From Kineococcus endophyticus (GTDB lineage Bacteria; Actinomycetota; Actinomycetes; Actinomycetales; Kineococcaceae): a stretch of 64,000 nt of DNA. Positions 26,056-35,157 of this stretch are shown piece after piece. A program made the position numbers and the translations under genes. The notes beneath the pieces are model-generated. The model made no database searches, had not been told where the DNA came from, and saw only the letters and a program-made list of their open reading frames with translations. Numbering within the stretch: the first letter of the stretch is position 1; every line of letters starts with the position of its first letter. The stretch lies in NCBI RefSeq assembly GCF_040796495.1, contig NZ_JBFNQN010000002.1, positions 62,001-126,000 on the forward strand, given 5' to 3'.

Positions 26056-26094
26056 TCGAAATCGATTGCGTACGTTGCTCGCAATCGATTTCGA
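26056..26094. promoter_or_regulatory. Double LacI-type operator (39-bp inverted repeat)
   Basis: TCGAAATCGATTGCG (26056-26070) and CGCAATCGATTTCGA (26080-26094) are perfect 15-bp inverted arms around nine bases. Each arm holds AATCGATT, a palindrome with a central CG, as in LacI-family sites. The two centres are 23 bp apart, about two helical turns, so two dimers could bind one face. It lies 36 bp before the asparaginase start and 79 bp from the lacI start. Confidence 0.8.
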
Positions 26095-26129
26095 CGGACG
26101 CAGCCGTCCTGAACGCGGAAGGGTCCGAC

Positions 26130-27101
26130 GTGTCCCTGCAACTCATCGCCACCGGCGGAACCATCTCCAGCACAGGAGGTCTGGGCGCTCTCGAGGCACG
26201 CCTCGGCGCGGACGAGCTGTTGGCCACCCTCACCCGGCCGAGCGCGGAGGACGTCCGGACGCTGGACCTCACCACGGTCGTCAGCTCGGCCCTCACCGGT
26301 CGCGACCTCCTGCGGCTGCACCGAGCCGTGCGGGCCGCCCTCGACGAGGGCGTGGACGGGGTCGTCGTCACCCACGGCACCGACGCGATGGAGGAGACGG
26401 CCCTCCTGCTCGACCTGCTGCACGACGACGACCGGCCCGTCGTGCTCACGGGGGCACAGCGGGCCGCCGACGCCGTCGCCCCCGACGGACCGGCGAACCT
26501 CGCCGCCGCCCTCGAACTCGCCGCCCACCCCGACGCCCGCGGCTGCGGTGTCCTCGTCGTCTTCGACGGTGAGGCCTACGCGGCCCGCGGCGTCCGGAAG
26601 GTGCACACCGTCCGGGCCGGCGCCTTCGCCGCCCCCGGACTGGGTCCCACCCACCGCGTCGCCGCAGGCCGCGTCGACCTGCTCCGACGCTCCGTCCGGC
26701 GCGCGGGCTGGTCCCTGCCCGCCGACGTCGTCGACCTCCCCCGCGTCGACGTGGTCGCGACCCACCTCGGCGCCGACGGCTCGCTGCTCACCGCCGCCCG
26801 GACGGCCGGGGCCGCCGGGATCGTCGTGGCCGCGATGGGCGCGGGCAACACCCCGCCCGGCGTCACCACCGCGGTCGAGGAGGCCTGCGCCGCAGGTGTT
26901 CCCGTCGTCATCACGTCCCGGGTCCCCGAGGGACCCGTCGCCCCCCTCTACGGCAGCGGCGGCAGCGCCCTGCAGCGCGGCGGCGCCGTCCTCGCCGGGG
27001 ACCTGTCCCCCTGGCAGGCGCGCACCGTCCTGGCGGTCGCCCTGGCCGCCGACCCCGACGACCCGGTCCGGGCCTGCGCGGCCGCGTTCGCCCGGACCTG
27101 A
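26130..27101 (+). CDS. Asparaginase-family amidohydrolase
   Basis: The 323-residue protein carries both asparaginase threonine sites: TGGTIS (Thr11 region) near the N-terminus and HGTDAMEET (82-90) with the second Thr/Asp pair. PDGPANLAAALELA and RKVHTVRAGAF are also present. No signal peptide is seen, so it acts in the cytoplasm. It would release ammonia from asparagine or a related half-amide. First gene of a five- or six-gene operon; GTG 26130 follows GGAAGGG. Because the next gene resembles cyclic imidases, a half-amidase role is a plausible alternative. Confidence 0.87.
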   Translation: MSLQLIATGGTISSTGGLGALEARLGADELLATLTRPSAEDVRTLDLTTVVSSALTGRDLLRLHRAVRAALDEGVDGVVVTHGTDAMEETALLLDLLHDDDRPVVLTGAQRAADAVAPDGPANLAAALELAAHPDARGCGVLVVFDGEAYAARGVRKVHTVRAGAFAAPGLGPTHRVAAGRVDLLRRSVRRAGWSLPADVVDLPRVDVVATHLGADGSLLTAARTAGAAGIVVAAMGAGNTPPGVTTAVEEACAAGVPVVITSRVPEGPVAPLYGSGGSALQRGGAVLAGDLSPWQARTVLAVALAADPDDPVRACAAAFART

Positions 27102-27149
27102 CCGACCACCACCCCCGCACCTCCCCCACCCCAGGAAGGACCCACCCCC

Positions 27150-28040
27150 ATGGCCAAGGAGATCTTCGTCGCCTTCGGGACCGACGTCGACGCCGTCGGC
27201 GGCTGGCTCGGCTCGTACGGCGGGGCCGACTCCCCCGACGACATCTCTCGCGGGATCTTCGCCGGCGAGGTCGGCGTCCCCCGACTGCTGGAACTGTTCC
27301 GCCGCCACGACCTCACCCAGACGTGGTTCTGGCCCGGGCACTCGGTCGAGACGTTCCCCGAACAGTTCGACGCCTGCGTGGCCGCCGGCCACGAGATCGG
27401 CGTCCACGGGTACAGCCACGAGAACCCCATCGCGATGTCCCGCGAGCAGGAGGAGACGGTCCTCGACCACTGCATCGACCTGATCTCCTCGCGCACCGGC
27501 ACCCGTCCCACGGGGTACGTCGCTCCGTGGTGGGAGTTCAGCGGCGTCACCAACGAGATCCTGCTGGACCGCGGCATCCGCTACGACCACTCCCTCATGC
27601 ACCGCGACTTCACGCCGTACTACGTGCGCGTCGGGGACTCCTGGACCCCCATCGACTACGACAAGCCGGCGACGGAGTGGATGAAGCCGCTCGTGCGCGG
27701 CCGGGAGACCGACCTCGTCGAGATCCCCGCGAACTGGTACCTCGACGACCTGCCGCCCATGATGTTCATCAAGTCGAGCCCGAACAGCCACGGCTTCGTG
27801 AACCCGCGCGACATCAAGCAGATGTGGCGCGACCAGTTCGACTGGGTCTACCGCGAGAACGACTACGCCGTGTTCACGATGACGATCCACCCCGACGTCT
27901 CCGGCCGGCCGCAGGTGCTCATGGCCCTCGAACGGCTCATCGAGCACATCAGCGGCCACTCCGGTGTCACCTGGACGACGTTCGACGCGATCGCGCAGGA
28001 CTTCACCGCCCGCTTCCCCCGCACGGACGTGACCGCGTGA
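27150..28040 (+). CDS. NodB-fold deacetylase / cyclic-imidase-like hydrolase
   Basis: The 296-residue protein has the shortened PuuE/HpPgdA-like NodB fold. It has the metal Asp region [25 protein letters not shown] with the two metal histidines, and a late [13 protein letters not shown] block. There is no signal peptide or wall-binding domain. It is therefore unlikely to be an exported peptidoglycan deacetylase and more likely a cytoplasmic amidohydrolase. Cyclic imidases and allantoinase-like PuuE proteins share this length. It follows the asparaginase-like gene and overlaps the MFS gene (GTGA). Confidence 0.85.
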   Translation: MAKEIFVAFGTDVDAVGGWLGSYGGADSPDDISRGIFAGEVGVPRLLELFRRHDLTQTWFWPGHSVETFPEQFDACVAAGHEIGVHGYSHENPIAMSREQEETVLDHCIDLISSRTGTRPTGYVAPWWEFSGVTNEILLDRGIRYDHSLMHRDFTPYYVRVGDSWTPIDYDKPATEWMKPLVRGRETDLVEIPANWYLDDLPPMMFIKSSPNSHGFVNPRDIKQMWRDQFDWVYRENDYAVFTMTIHPDVSGRPQVLMALERLIEHISGHSGVTWTTFDAIAQDFTARFPRTDVTA

Positions 28041-29374
28041 GCGCGCCGACCCGGCCCGCACCGGTCGAACCCTGGAACCGGACGATCACGCCGCGCACCC
28101 TGCTCACGGTCTCGATCGTCTGCTTCTTCGCGTGGGTGTTCTCGGTCTACGACTTCACCCTCTTCGGAACCCTGCTGCCCGTCATCGCCGAGGACTTCGG
28201 CTGGTCGCCGGCGTACGCCGCCGGGGTCAACACGTGGGTCACCGTCGGGGTGTTCCTCGTCTCGCTCGTCGTCGGATCGCTGCTCGACCGGTTCGGGCGC
28301 AAGCGCGCGCTCATCATCACCGTCATCGGCGCGGCGATCTCCAGCGGTCTGACGGGTCTGGCCGCCGGCGCGGTGTCCCTCGTCCTCATCCGCGCGTTCT
28401 CCGGGTTCGGCGCCTCCGAGGAGGTCGTCAACGCGGTCTACCTCAACGAGGTGTACGCCAAGGCCAAGCGCCGCGGGTTCATGTACAGCTTCGTGCAGTC
28501 GGGCTGGCCCGTCGGCGCCCTCGTCGCCGCCGGGCTCACCGCACTCATGCTGCCGCACCTGGGCTGGCGGTGGACGTTCGTCGTCGCCATGCTCCCCGCG
28601 GTCCTCGTCGCCATCGCCGCCACACGGCTCCCCGAGTCGCCCGCCTACGCGGCCCTCAAGGAGGTCCGCCGGTTGCGGGCCGCGGGCGACGAGTCCGCCG
28701 CCTCGGAGATCGCCCGGGCCCACGGCCTGTCGGACACCGACCACCGTCCTTCCCGCGTCCGCGACGTCTTCACCCCGGAACTGCGCCGGCACACGATCTG
28801 CCTGTCGCTGGCGTGGCTGTTCAACTGGATGGCCATCCAGGTGTTCTCGGTGCTCGGCACGAGCGTCCTCACCGGCGCCAAGGGGTTCAGCTTCGACAAC
28901 TCCCTCGTCGTCCTCGTGCTGGCGAACGCCGTCGGGTTCTGCGGCTACATCTTCCACGGCTGGGTGGGTGACCGGATCGGCCGCCGTACGACGATCATCG
29001 GCGGCTGGACCGTCGGCGCCGTCGTCACCGCGGCCATGCTGCTCGGCCCGGACTCCAGCGCCTGGGTCATGGTCACGTACTCGCTGTCGCTGTTCTTCCT
29101 CACCGGCCCGTACGCCGCGCTGCTGTTCTACATGGGCGAGTCGTTCCCCGCACAGGTCCGCGGTATGGGCACCAACGTCGCCCACGTCATGGGCCCCGTC
29201 GGCGGCATCGCGGGTTCCGCGCTGCTCACCGTGCTGCTCTCCGCCGGCACGGGGATGCGGACGGCCGCGCTCGTCACAGGATCGGTGTTCATGCTGCTGT
29301 CGGGGATCGTCATGCTCGGCGCGCGGAACACGGGGAACCGCACCGTCGAACTCGACCAGGAGGCGGTCGCGTGA
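28037..29374 (+). CDS. MFS transporter (sialate/aromatic-acid symporter type)
   Basis: The ~445-residue protein has 12 predicted transmembrane segments. The MFS signature is [15 protein letters not shown] after helix 2, and [13 protein letters not shown] marks the second half after helix 8. The N-terminal [32 protein letters not shown] block resembles proton symporters for organic acids. It probably imports the substrate of this operon. It is translationally coupled to the deacetylase gene before it and the SDR gene after it, both by four-base overlaps. Confidence 0.9.
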   Translation: MSAPTRPAPVEPWNRTITPRTLLTVSIVCFFAWVFSVYDFTLFGTLLPVIAEDFGWSPAYAAGVNTWVTVGVFLVSLVVGSLLDRFGRKRALIITVIGAAISSGLTGLAAGAVSLVLIRAFSGFGASEEVVNAVYLNEVYAKAKRRGFMYSFVQSGWPVGALVAAGLTALMLPHLGWRWTFVVAMLPAVLVAIAATRLPESPAYAALKEVRRLRAAGDESAASEIARAHGLSDTDHRPSRVRDVFTPELRRHTICLSLAWLFNWMAIQVFSVLGTSVLTGAKGFSFDNSLVVLVLANAVGFCGYIFHGWVGDRIGRRTTIIGGWTVGAVVTAAMLLGPDSSAWVMVTYSLSLFFLTGPYAALLFYMGESFPAQVRGMGTNVAHVMGPVGGIAGSALLTVLLSAGTGMRTAALVTGSVFMLLSGIVMLGARNTGNRTVELDQEAVA

Positions 29375-30153
29375 CCGTCCGCGACGACGGCTTCGAGGGC
29401 AAGGTCGCCGTCATCACCGGCGGGGCCAGCGGCATCGGCCGGGCCCTCGCCGTGGCCTACGCCCGGGCCGGCGCGCACAGCGTCGCCGGCTACTTCCCGG
29501 GCGACCCGCACGACGTCGCCGAGACCGTGGCGGCCGTCGAGGCGGCCGGTGGACGCTGCCTGCCCGTCGCGGTCGACGTCGCGGACGCCGCCTCGGTCGA
29601 CGCGCTCGCGGCCGCGGCCGTCGAGGAGTTCGGCCGGCTCGACGTCGGCGTCGCCGCGGCGGGGATCCTGCGGCGGGCTCCGCTCGCCGAGCTCGACGAC
29701 GCCGCCTGGGACGCCATGCTCACGGTCGACCTCACCGGGGTGCTGCGGACGTTCCGCTCCTGCGCCGGCGCCATGACCGGCGGCGGGGCGCTCGTGGCGG
29801 TGTCCTCGATCGCCGGCGGCGTCTACGGCTGGGACGACCACGCGCACTACGCCGCGGCCAAGGCCGGGGTGCTGGGTCTGTGCCGTTCCCTCGCGGTGGA
29901 ACTCGCCCTGCGGGACATCCGGGTCAACGCCGTGATCCCCGGGTTGATCGAGAGCCCGCAGTCGCTGGACCCCGTGAACTCCCTCGGACCGGACGGCCTC
30001 GCCGCGGCCGGGGCGGGCATCCCGCGGGGCCGGGTCGGGACCGTCGACGAGGCGGCCCGCGTCATCCGGTTCCTCACCGGGGACGACGCGGCCTACGTCA
30101 CGGGGCAGAGCATCGTCGTCGACGGCGGACTCACCGTCCGCTGGCCGAGCTGA
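29371..30153 (+). CDS. Short-chain dehydrogenase/reductase
   Basis: This 260-residue classical SDR has the cofactor loop TGGASGIG, the AAG variant of the NAG motif (VAAAGILRR), the active-site Ser in VSSIAGG and the YxxxK motif in HYAAAKAG. The C-terminus has the common VTGQSIVVDGGLTV ending. It oxidises or reduces a hydroxyl/ketone in the pathway of this operon. GTG 29371 overlaps the MFS stop. Confidence 0.9.
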   Translation: MTVRDDGFEGKVAVITGGASGIGRALAVAYARAGAHSVAGYFPGDPHDVAETVAAVEAAGGRCLPVAVDVADAASVDALAAAAVEEFGRLDVGVAAAGILRRAPLAELDDAAWDAMLTVDLTGVLRTFRSCAGAMTGGGALVAVSSIAGGVYGWDDHAHYAAAKAGVLGLCRSLAVELALRDIRVNAVIPGLIESPQSLDPVNSLGPDGLAAAGAGIPRGRVGTVDEAARVIRFLTGDDAAYVTGQSIVVDGGLTVRWPS

Positions 30154-30163
30154 GGAGGGGAAC

Positions 30164-30895
30164 GTGCAGTTGCAGGGCAGGACCGCGCTGGTCACGGGAG
30201 CGGCCAGCGGCATCGGGGCGGCGATCGCCCGTGCCTACGCGGCGGAGGGCGCCGACCTGGTGCTCGTCGACCGCGACGCCGCGCGCGTGCAAGGGCTCGC
30301 CACGGAGCTCGGGGCGCAGGCCCGCACGGTCGACGTCACGCACGCCGACGCGACGCGGCAGCTCGTCGACGGCGTGGCCGCCGAGCACGGGCGGATCGAC
30401 GTCCTCGTCAACTGCGCGGGCATCCTCACCGAGGTGCCGCTCGTGGAGATGGACGTCGAGACGTGGGACCGGATGATCGACGTCGACCTGCGCAGCGTGT
30501 TCCTCCTGACCCGCTGGGCCGCACCGCACATGGTCCGGCAGGGGTGGGGCCGCGTCGTCAACGTCGCGTCCCAGCTCGGCCTGAAGGGCGGTGAGTCCCT
30601 GACCCACTACAGCGCCGCCAAGGCCGGGGTCATCGGGTTCACCAAGGCCGCGGCCCGCGAACTCGCCCCGCACGGGGTCCTCGTCAACGCGATCGCCCCC
30701 GGCCCCGTGAGCACCCCTCTGGTCGACGGGCTCAGCGAGGACTGGAAGCGGGCCAAGCAGGCCGAACTCCCCCTCGGCCGGTTCGGCCTCCCCGAGGAGA
30801 TCGCGCCGACGGCCGTCCTGCTGGCGAGCGACCCCGGCGGGAACCTGTACGTCGGGCAGACGCTCGGGCCGAACTCCGGCGACGTGATGCCCTGA
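30164..30895 (+). CDS. Short-chain dehydrogenase/reductase (FabG-like)
   Basis: The 243-residue SDR has TGAASGIG, VNCAGILTE, NVASQLGLKGG and the HYSAAKAG motif with catalytic Tyr and Lys. The aspartate after strand 2 (VLVDRD) favours NAD(H). It starts at GTG 30164 after GAGGGGA, ten bases after the previous SDR. Two SDRs in a row suggest successive oxidation steps, or two stereoisomers of one substrate. The C-terminus ends YVGQTLGPNSGDVMP, slightly off the usual VDGG form. Confidence 0.9.
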   Translation: MQLQGRTALVTGAASGIGAAIARAYAAEGADLVLVDRDAARVQGLATELGAQARTVDVTHADATRQLVDGVAAEHGRIDVLVNCAGILTEVPLVEMDVETWDRMIDVDLRSVFLLTRWAAPHMVRQGWGRVVNVASQLGLKGGESLTHYSAAKAGVIGFTKAAARELAPHGVLVNAIAPGPVSTPLVDGLSEDWKRAKQAELPLGRFGLPEEIAPTAVLLASDPGGNLYVGQTLGPNSGDVMP

Positions 30896-31227
30896 TGTGC
30901 GGGGCCTGCGGCACGGGCCGGGCTCGTGGTCCCTGGGAGGACGTCGTCGCGGGGCGCGGGCCGCGGGAACTCGCGGCCCGCACCCGGGCCCTGCAGGACC
31001 TGCTCACCGGGTTGCGCTGGCGGGTGGCGCCCTGGGGGGTCTCGGGCTACACCGTCACCCGACCGACCGGGGCGACCTTCCTGGCCCCCGACCTGGACGC
31101 CGTGACCGACGCTGCGCTGGCCGCCGGCTGGGAACCCCCCGCGACCGCGACGAGCCCTGCCGTCGAGCTCGTCCTGCGCTCAGCCGCGCGTCACCAGGGC
31201 ACGACCCCCGCGCGGTCGCGGAACTGA
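30895..31227 (+). CDS. Small hypothetical protein with N-terminal CxxCG motif
   Basis: This 110-residue protein begins MCGACGTGRARGPWEDVVAG, with CxxC next to the start, which could bind a metal. The rest is helical and contains LTGLRWRVAPWGVSGYTVTRP. ATG 30895 sits on the SDR stop (TGATG), so it is coupled to the operon. Its end overlaps the convergent SDR gene by 37 bp. I do not recognise a family with confidence; small proteins starting MCGxCG occur in actinobacterial operons. Confidence 0.6.
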   Translation: MCGACGTGRARGPWEDVVAGRGPRELAARTRALQDLLTGLRWRVAPWGVSGYTVTRPTGATFLAPDLDAVTDAALAAGWEPPATATSPAVELVLRSAARHQGTTPARSRN

Positions 31228-31886
31228 CCCGTGGGGCCGTCCTTCCCGATCGAGGCGAGTTCCACGATCGCGTCGGTCCCCTCCGTGACCGTCTGGGGAC
31301 CGCTGCGCCCGTTGAGGTCGGTGGCCGTGTAGCCGGGGTCGACGGCGTTGAACTTCACGTCGGGCAGCGCCTTGGCGAACTGCGTCGTGAGCATGGTCAG
31401 CGCGGACTTGGAGGACGTGTAGAGCGGCGCCGTCACCTGCGACTCGACGCGGTCGGGGTCGTGGGTGGCGGCGAAGGACCCCAGGCCGCTCGTCACGTTG
31501 ACGACGACGGGGTTCTCGGACGTCCGCAGCAGCGGCAGGAACGCGTTCGTGACGCGCAGCGGCCCGAACACGTTGGTCTCGTAGACGGCGCGGGCGTCGT
31601 CGGCCGTCAGGTCCTCGGCCGGCGTCTGCGGACCGGAGATCCCGGCGTTGTTGACGAGGACGTCGACGGTCCCCTCGTGCGCGGCGACGTCGGCCGCCGC
31701 GGCTGCGACGGACGCGTCGTCGGTGACGTCGATCTGGACGAACCGGGCGCCGAGCGCCTCGGCGGCGGCGCGGCCGCGCTCGGGGTCGCGAGCGCCGACG
31801 AGGACGGTGTGGCCGGCCTGCAGGAGCCGTCGGGCGGTCTCGTAGCCGAGGGACTTGTTGGCCCCGGTGATGAACGTGGTGGTCAT
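31191..31886 (-). CDS. Short-chain dehydrogenase (carbonyl-reductase-like)
   Basis: The 231-residue SDR has TGANKSLGYETAR in the nucleotide loop, VNNAGISGPQ, the Ser in VNVTSGLGSF and Tyr/Lys in LYTSSKSAL. The NKSLG loop is typical of the plant-type carbonyl reductase branch. It is divergent from the XRE regulator, a very common pair in actinobacteria, and is probably controlled by it. ATG 31886 is preferred; the longer frame upstream is antisense sequence. Confidence 0.9.
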   Translation of the reverse strand: MTTTFITGANKSLGYETARRLLQAGHTVLVGARDPERGRAAAEALGARFVQIDVTDDASVAAAAADVAAHEGTVDVLVNNAGISGPQTPAEDLTADDARAVYETNVFGPLRVTNAFLPLLRTSENPVVVNVTSGLGSFAATHDPDRVESQVTAPLYTSSKSALTMLTTQFAKALPDVKFNAVDPGYTATDLNGRSGPQTVTEGTDAIVELASIGKDGPTGQFRDRAGVVPW

Positions 31887-31926
31887 GGGTCCACCCTCAC
31901 CCCGCCCCGGGAACCCCGCCAGGGCC

Positions 31927-31949
31927 CTGCCCGACGGTGGGACGGGCAG
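31927..31949. promoter_or_regulatory. Inverted repeat between SDR and XRE genes
   Basis: CTGCCCG and CGGGCAG are perfect 7-bp arms nine bases apart, in the 113-bp divergent region. It is a reasonable operator for the XRE regulator, unproven. Confidence 0.4.
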
Positions 31950-31999
31950 TACCAGGCTCGGACCCGTGCGCACGGTCACCGGCGGGGCACGATGGTCGC

Positions 32000-32878
32000 G
32001 TGGACGACCTCGGTGACCTCGGCGGCGCGCTGCGCCGGTGGCGCGACCGCCTCTCCCCGCTCGACGTGGGGCTCCCCGTCCGGGCCGGCCGCCGCGCGGC
32101 CGGGTTGCGCCGCGAGGAGCTCGCCGACCTCGCGGGTCTGTCGGTCGACTACGTCGTGCGGCTGGAGCAGGGCCGCGCCGAGCACCCGTCCGCGCAGGTC
32201 GTCGCGGCCCTCGCCCGCGCCCTGCAGCTGTCCACCGACGAAAGCGACCACGCGTTCCGCCTCGCCGGTCTGCTCCCGCCCGCGGACGGCACGGTGTCCC
32301 GGCACGTCCCGCCCGGCGTCCAGCGCATCCTGTCCCGCCTGCAGGAGTTCCCCGTCGGGGTCTTCGACGCGGCGTGGACGCTGCTGCACTGGACACCGTC
32401 GTGGGAGGCGCTCATCGGCGACCCCACGACGCTGCCGCCGGAGGACCGCAACCTCGCCCGGGCCCTGTTCGGCGGGACGGGACTGGCCCGGCACCCCGTC
32501 CGGCACGCGGACCCGGGGATGCCGGCCGCGATCGTGGCCGACCTGCGAGCAGCCCTGGCCGACCACCCCCGCGACCGGCCGCTGGCCGGGCTCGTGGCCG
32601 ACCTGCGCCGGGACAGCCCCGAGTTCTCCCGGCTGTGGGACGTGGGGGCCGTCGGCCGGCACGTCTCGGCGCGCAAGACGATCGAGCACCCCGACGTCGG
32701 GGACGTGACGTGCGACTGCGACGTGCTGACGGTGCCGGGCTCCGACGTCCGGCTCGTCGTCTACAGCGCTGCGACGGGGTCGGTGGACGCGGAGAAGCTG
32801 GAGTTCCTGCGCGTCACGCGTGGGCAGCGCGCCGCGTCGACACCCACTCCTGCAACCGCTCCACCGGCCACGTCGTGA
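32000..32878 (+). CDS. XRE/MmyB-type helix-turn-helix regulator
   Basis: This ~292-residue regulator has an N-terminal XRE domain with the GLRREELADLAGLSVDYVVRLEQGR block, the hallmark of the MmyB-like group. A C-terminal PAS-like ligand domain follows (LHWTPSWEALIG, FSRLWDVGAVGRHV, VYSAATGSVDAEKLEFL). This group usually regulates one adjacent SDR gene, as found here. GTG 32000 is chosen because residues before it have no family similarity. The 3' end overlaps the convergent PHP gene by 65 bp, so the tail after ~270 may be non-conserved. Confidence 0.88.
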   Translation: MDDLGDLGGALRRWRDRLSPLDVGLPVRAGRRAAGLRREELADLAGLSVDYVVRLEQGRAEHPSAQVVAALARALQLSTDESDHAFRLAGLLPPADGTVSRHVPPGVQRILSRLQEFPVGVFDAAWTLLHWTPSWEALIGDPTTLPPEDRNLARALFGGTGLARHPVRHADPGMPAAIVADLRAALADHPRDRPLAGLVADLRRDSPEFSRLWDVGAVGRHVSARKTIEHPDVGDVTCDCDVLTVPGSDVRLVVYSAATGSVDAEKLEFLRVTRGQRAASTPTPATAPPATS

Positions 32879-33857
32879 CGATCCGGTCGGCCGGCACCTC
32901 GCACTCCTCCGCCCTGGCGCACCCGTAGGGCTGCCAGTCGAGCTGCCCGGGCGCGTGGGCGTCGGTCGACAGCGTGAACAGGCAGCCCGCCTCGACGGCC
33001 TGCCGCAGCAACGCCCGGGGCGGGTCGAGGCGTTCGGGCCGGGCGTTGATCTCGACGGCGACGTCGAACTCGACGCACGCGGCGAACACCGCGGCGGCGT
33101 CGAACTCGCTCGGCGGACGGCCCTTCTCCCCCACCCGTCCGTGACCGCCCTTGACCATGCGCCCCGTGCAGTGGCCGAGGACGTCCATCCGCCCGGACCG
33201 GATCGCGGCCAGCATCCGCCGGGTCATCGCGTCTGCCGGCATCCGCAGTTCGGAGTGCACCGACGCGACCACGACGTCGAGCCGGGCCAGCAGGTCCGGC
33301 GGGCAGTCCAGCGTGCCGTCCTTGCCGATGTCCACCTCGATGCCGGACAGCAGCCGGAACGGGGCCAGCGGGGCGGCGAGCGCCGCGATCTGCTCCAGCT
33401 GCGCCTCCCGGCGGCCGCGGTCGAGGCCGTTGGCGACCTTGAGGCCCTCGGAGTGGTCGGTGACCGCGATGTACTCGTGGCCGAGTTCGGCCGCGGTGAA
33501 CGCCATCTCGGCGAGGGGGCTGCCGCCGTCGCTGGCGTCGGTGTGGGTGTGCAGGTCGCCGCGCAGCTGGGCCCGCAACTCCTCCCCGCCCTCCACGAGC
33601 GGGCCGGCCGCGTCCTCCAGCTTCGCCAGGCGTTCCGGCGTCCGGCCCTGCGCGGCCTGGACGACGATCTCGGCCGAGGACTTCCCGATGCCCTTGAGGT
33701 CGGTGAGCGTGCCGGCCCCGAGGCGGGTGTCGAACTCGTCGGCGTCGAGGGCGAGCAGGACCGCGGCGGCCTTGCGGAACGCCTCCACCCGGAAACTGCT
33801 CGCCTGTTCGCGTTCCAGCAGGAACGCGGTGCGGCGCAACGCGTGCACGGGGTCCAC
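32814..33857 (-). CDS. PHP-domain metal-dependent hydrolase with helix-hairpin-helix N-terminus (PolX C-terminal-like)
   Basis: The 347-residue protein corresponds to the part of PolX without the polymerase palm. Residues 1-~90 have helix-hairpin-helix sequence (TLTDLKGIGKSSAEIV). The PHP domain follows with metal motifs HTHTDASDGGSP, TDHSEGL, GIEVDI, ASVHSELR, GHCTGR and STDAHAPGQLDW. PHP domains of this kind are phosphoesterases or 3'-5' exonucleases. The role is likely DNA repair or nucleotide processing. It is divergent from topoisomerase IB with 57 bp between starts. GTG 33857 has a good GGGAGGAA site. Confidence 0.87.
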   Translation of the reverse strand: MDPVHALRRTAFLLEREQASSFRVEAFRKAAAVLLALDADEFDTRLGAGTLTDLKGIGKSSAEIVVQAAQGRTPERLAKLEDAAGPLVEGGEELRAQLRGDLHTHTDASDGGSPLAEMAFTAAELGHEYIAVTDHSEGLKVANGLDRGRREAQLEQIAALAAPLAPFRLLSGIEVDIGKDGTLDCPPDLLARLDVVVASVHSELRMPADAMTRRMLAAIRSGRMDVLGHCTGRMVKGGHGRVGEKGRPPSEFDAAAVFAACVEFDVAVEINARPERLDPPRALLRQAVEAGCLFTLSTDAHAPGQLDWQPYGCARAEECEVPADRIVTTWPVERLQEWVSTRRAAHA

Positions 33858-33914
33858 GGCGGTTCCTCCCAGCCTCCGGATGCGGGTCGACCCCCCACTC
33901 TGCACCATCGATCC

Positions 33915-35024
33915 GTGCCCCGCCTGCGCCGCGTCTCGGTCTCCTCCCCCGGTTTCTCCCGGCGACGGCGGGGCAGGGGCTGGTCGTACCTCGACACCGG
34001 CGGGGAACGCATCGTCGACCCGGACGTGATCGCCCGGATCAGCGCGCTGGCGATCCCCCCGGCGTACACCGACGTCTGGATCTGCCCGTTCCCGAACGGG
34101 CACCTGCAGGCCGTCGGCACGGACGACCGGGGCCGGCGCCAGTACCGCTACCACGAGCAGTGGCGGTTGGAGCAGGACCGGGCCAAGCACGACCGCGTGC
34201 TCGAGGTCGCGGCGCGGTTGCCGGCGGCCCGCGACCGCGTCACGGCCCTGCTGGCCACCGACGGCCTGACCCGCGAGCGCGTGCTCGCGGCCGCGTTCCG
34301 GCTGCTGGACCTGGGGTTCTTCCGCGTCGGCGGCGACTCCTACGCCGAGGAGAACGGCTCGTACGGCCTCGCGACGCTGCGCCGCGACCACGTGCACCAA
34401 CGCGGCGAGGAACTGGTGTTCTCGTACGTCGCGAAGTCGGGCAAGGACCGCACGGCGGTGATCGCCGACCCCGCCGTCCGCGACGTCGTGCGTTCCCTGA
34501 AGCGCCGGCGCGGCGGCGGCGAGGACCTGCTCGTGTGGAAGGAGCGCGGCCGCTGGCACGACGTGACCTCCGAGGACGTCAACGGGTTCCTCCACGAGAC
34601 GATCGGTCCGGACGTCAGCGCCAAGGACTTCCGGACGTGGCACGCCACCGTGCTCGCGGCCGTCGCGCTGGCGGTCTCGCTGCCCGTCGCGGGCACCCCG
34701 ACGGCCCGCCGGCGGGCGGTGACGAGGGCCTGCGCCGAGGTGTCCGCGTACCTGGGCAACACCCCCAGCGTGTGCCGCAGCAGCTACATCGACCCGCGCG
34801 TCATCGACCTGTTCGGGGACGGGGTCACCATCGCCCCCGTCCTCGACGACCTCGGGGCGGACGCCTCCTTCGGCCACCCCGCCACCCACGGGGTCGTGGA
34901 GCGGGCCGTGCAGGACCTGCTGCACACCGACCCCGCCGCTGTCACCCGCTCGATCGCGCGCGGGCGAGTGCCGCGGCTGGCCTCGCCCCGGCTGTCGGTG
35001 CCCGGCGGCGACCGGGCGGCGTGA
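33915..35024 (+). CDS. DNA topoisomerase IB
   Basis: This ~369-residue poxvirus-like type IB topoisomerase has the catalytic set: Arg in LATLRRDHV, Lys in YVAKSGKDR, Arg/His in DFRTWHATV and nucleophile Tyr291 in SSYIDPRVID. The N-terminal RGWSYLDTGGERIVDP and IPPAYTDVWICP blocks are typical. It relaxes supercoils through a 3'-phosphotyrosine link without ATP. Bacterial forms are accessory enzymes. GTG 33915 is the start. The gene is followed by the tRNA cluster. Confidence 0.93.
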   Translation: MPRLRRVSVSSPGFSRRRRGRGWSYLDTGGERIVDPDVIARISALAIPPAYTDVWICPFPNGHLQAVGTDDRGRRQYRYHEQWRLEQDRAKHDRVLEVAARLPAARDRVTALLATDGLTRERVLAAAFRLLDLGFFRVGGDSYAEENGSYGLATLRRDHVHQRGEELVFSYVAKSGKDRTAVIADPAVRDVVRSLKRRRGGGEDLLVWKERGRWHDVTSEDVNGFLHETIGPDVSAKDFRTWHATVLAAVALAVSLPVAGTPTARRRAVTRACAEVSAYLGNTPSVCRSSYIDPRVIDLFGDGVTIAPVLDDLGADASFGHPATHGVVERAVQDLLHTDPAAVTRSIARGRVPRLASPRLSVPGGDRAA

Positions 35025-35084
35025 CGCAGCACCCCGGCGCGTCCCCTATGCTGGACGGGCTCCGGCAGCAGTGCCGGGCGCCAC

Positions 35085-35157
35085 GCCCCCATCGTTTAGT
35101 GGCCTAGGACGCCGCCCTTTCAAGGCGGTAGCACGGGTTCGAATCCCGTTGGGGGTA
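35085..35157 (+). tRNA. tRNA-Glu (anticodon TTC)
   Basis: The sequence folds into a 73-nt cloverleaf. The acceptor is GCCCCCA/TGGGGGT (one G-T pair), the anticodon loop CTTTCAA between GCCGCC and GGCGGT, the T loop GGTTCGAATCCC, and the discriminator base A. The 3' CCA is not encoded. First of three tRNAs on this strand. Confidence 0.95.
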
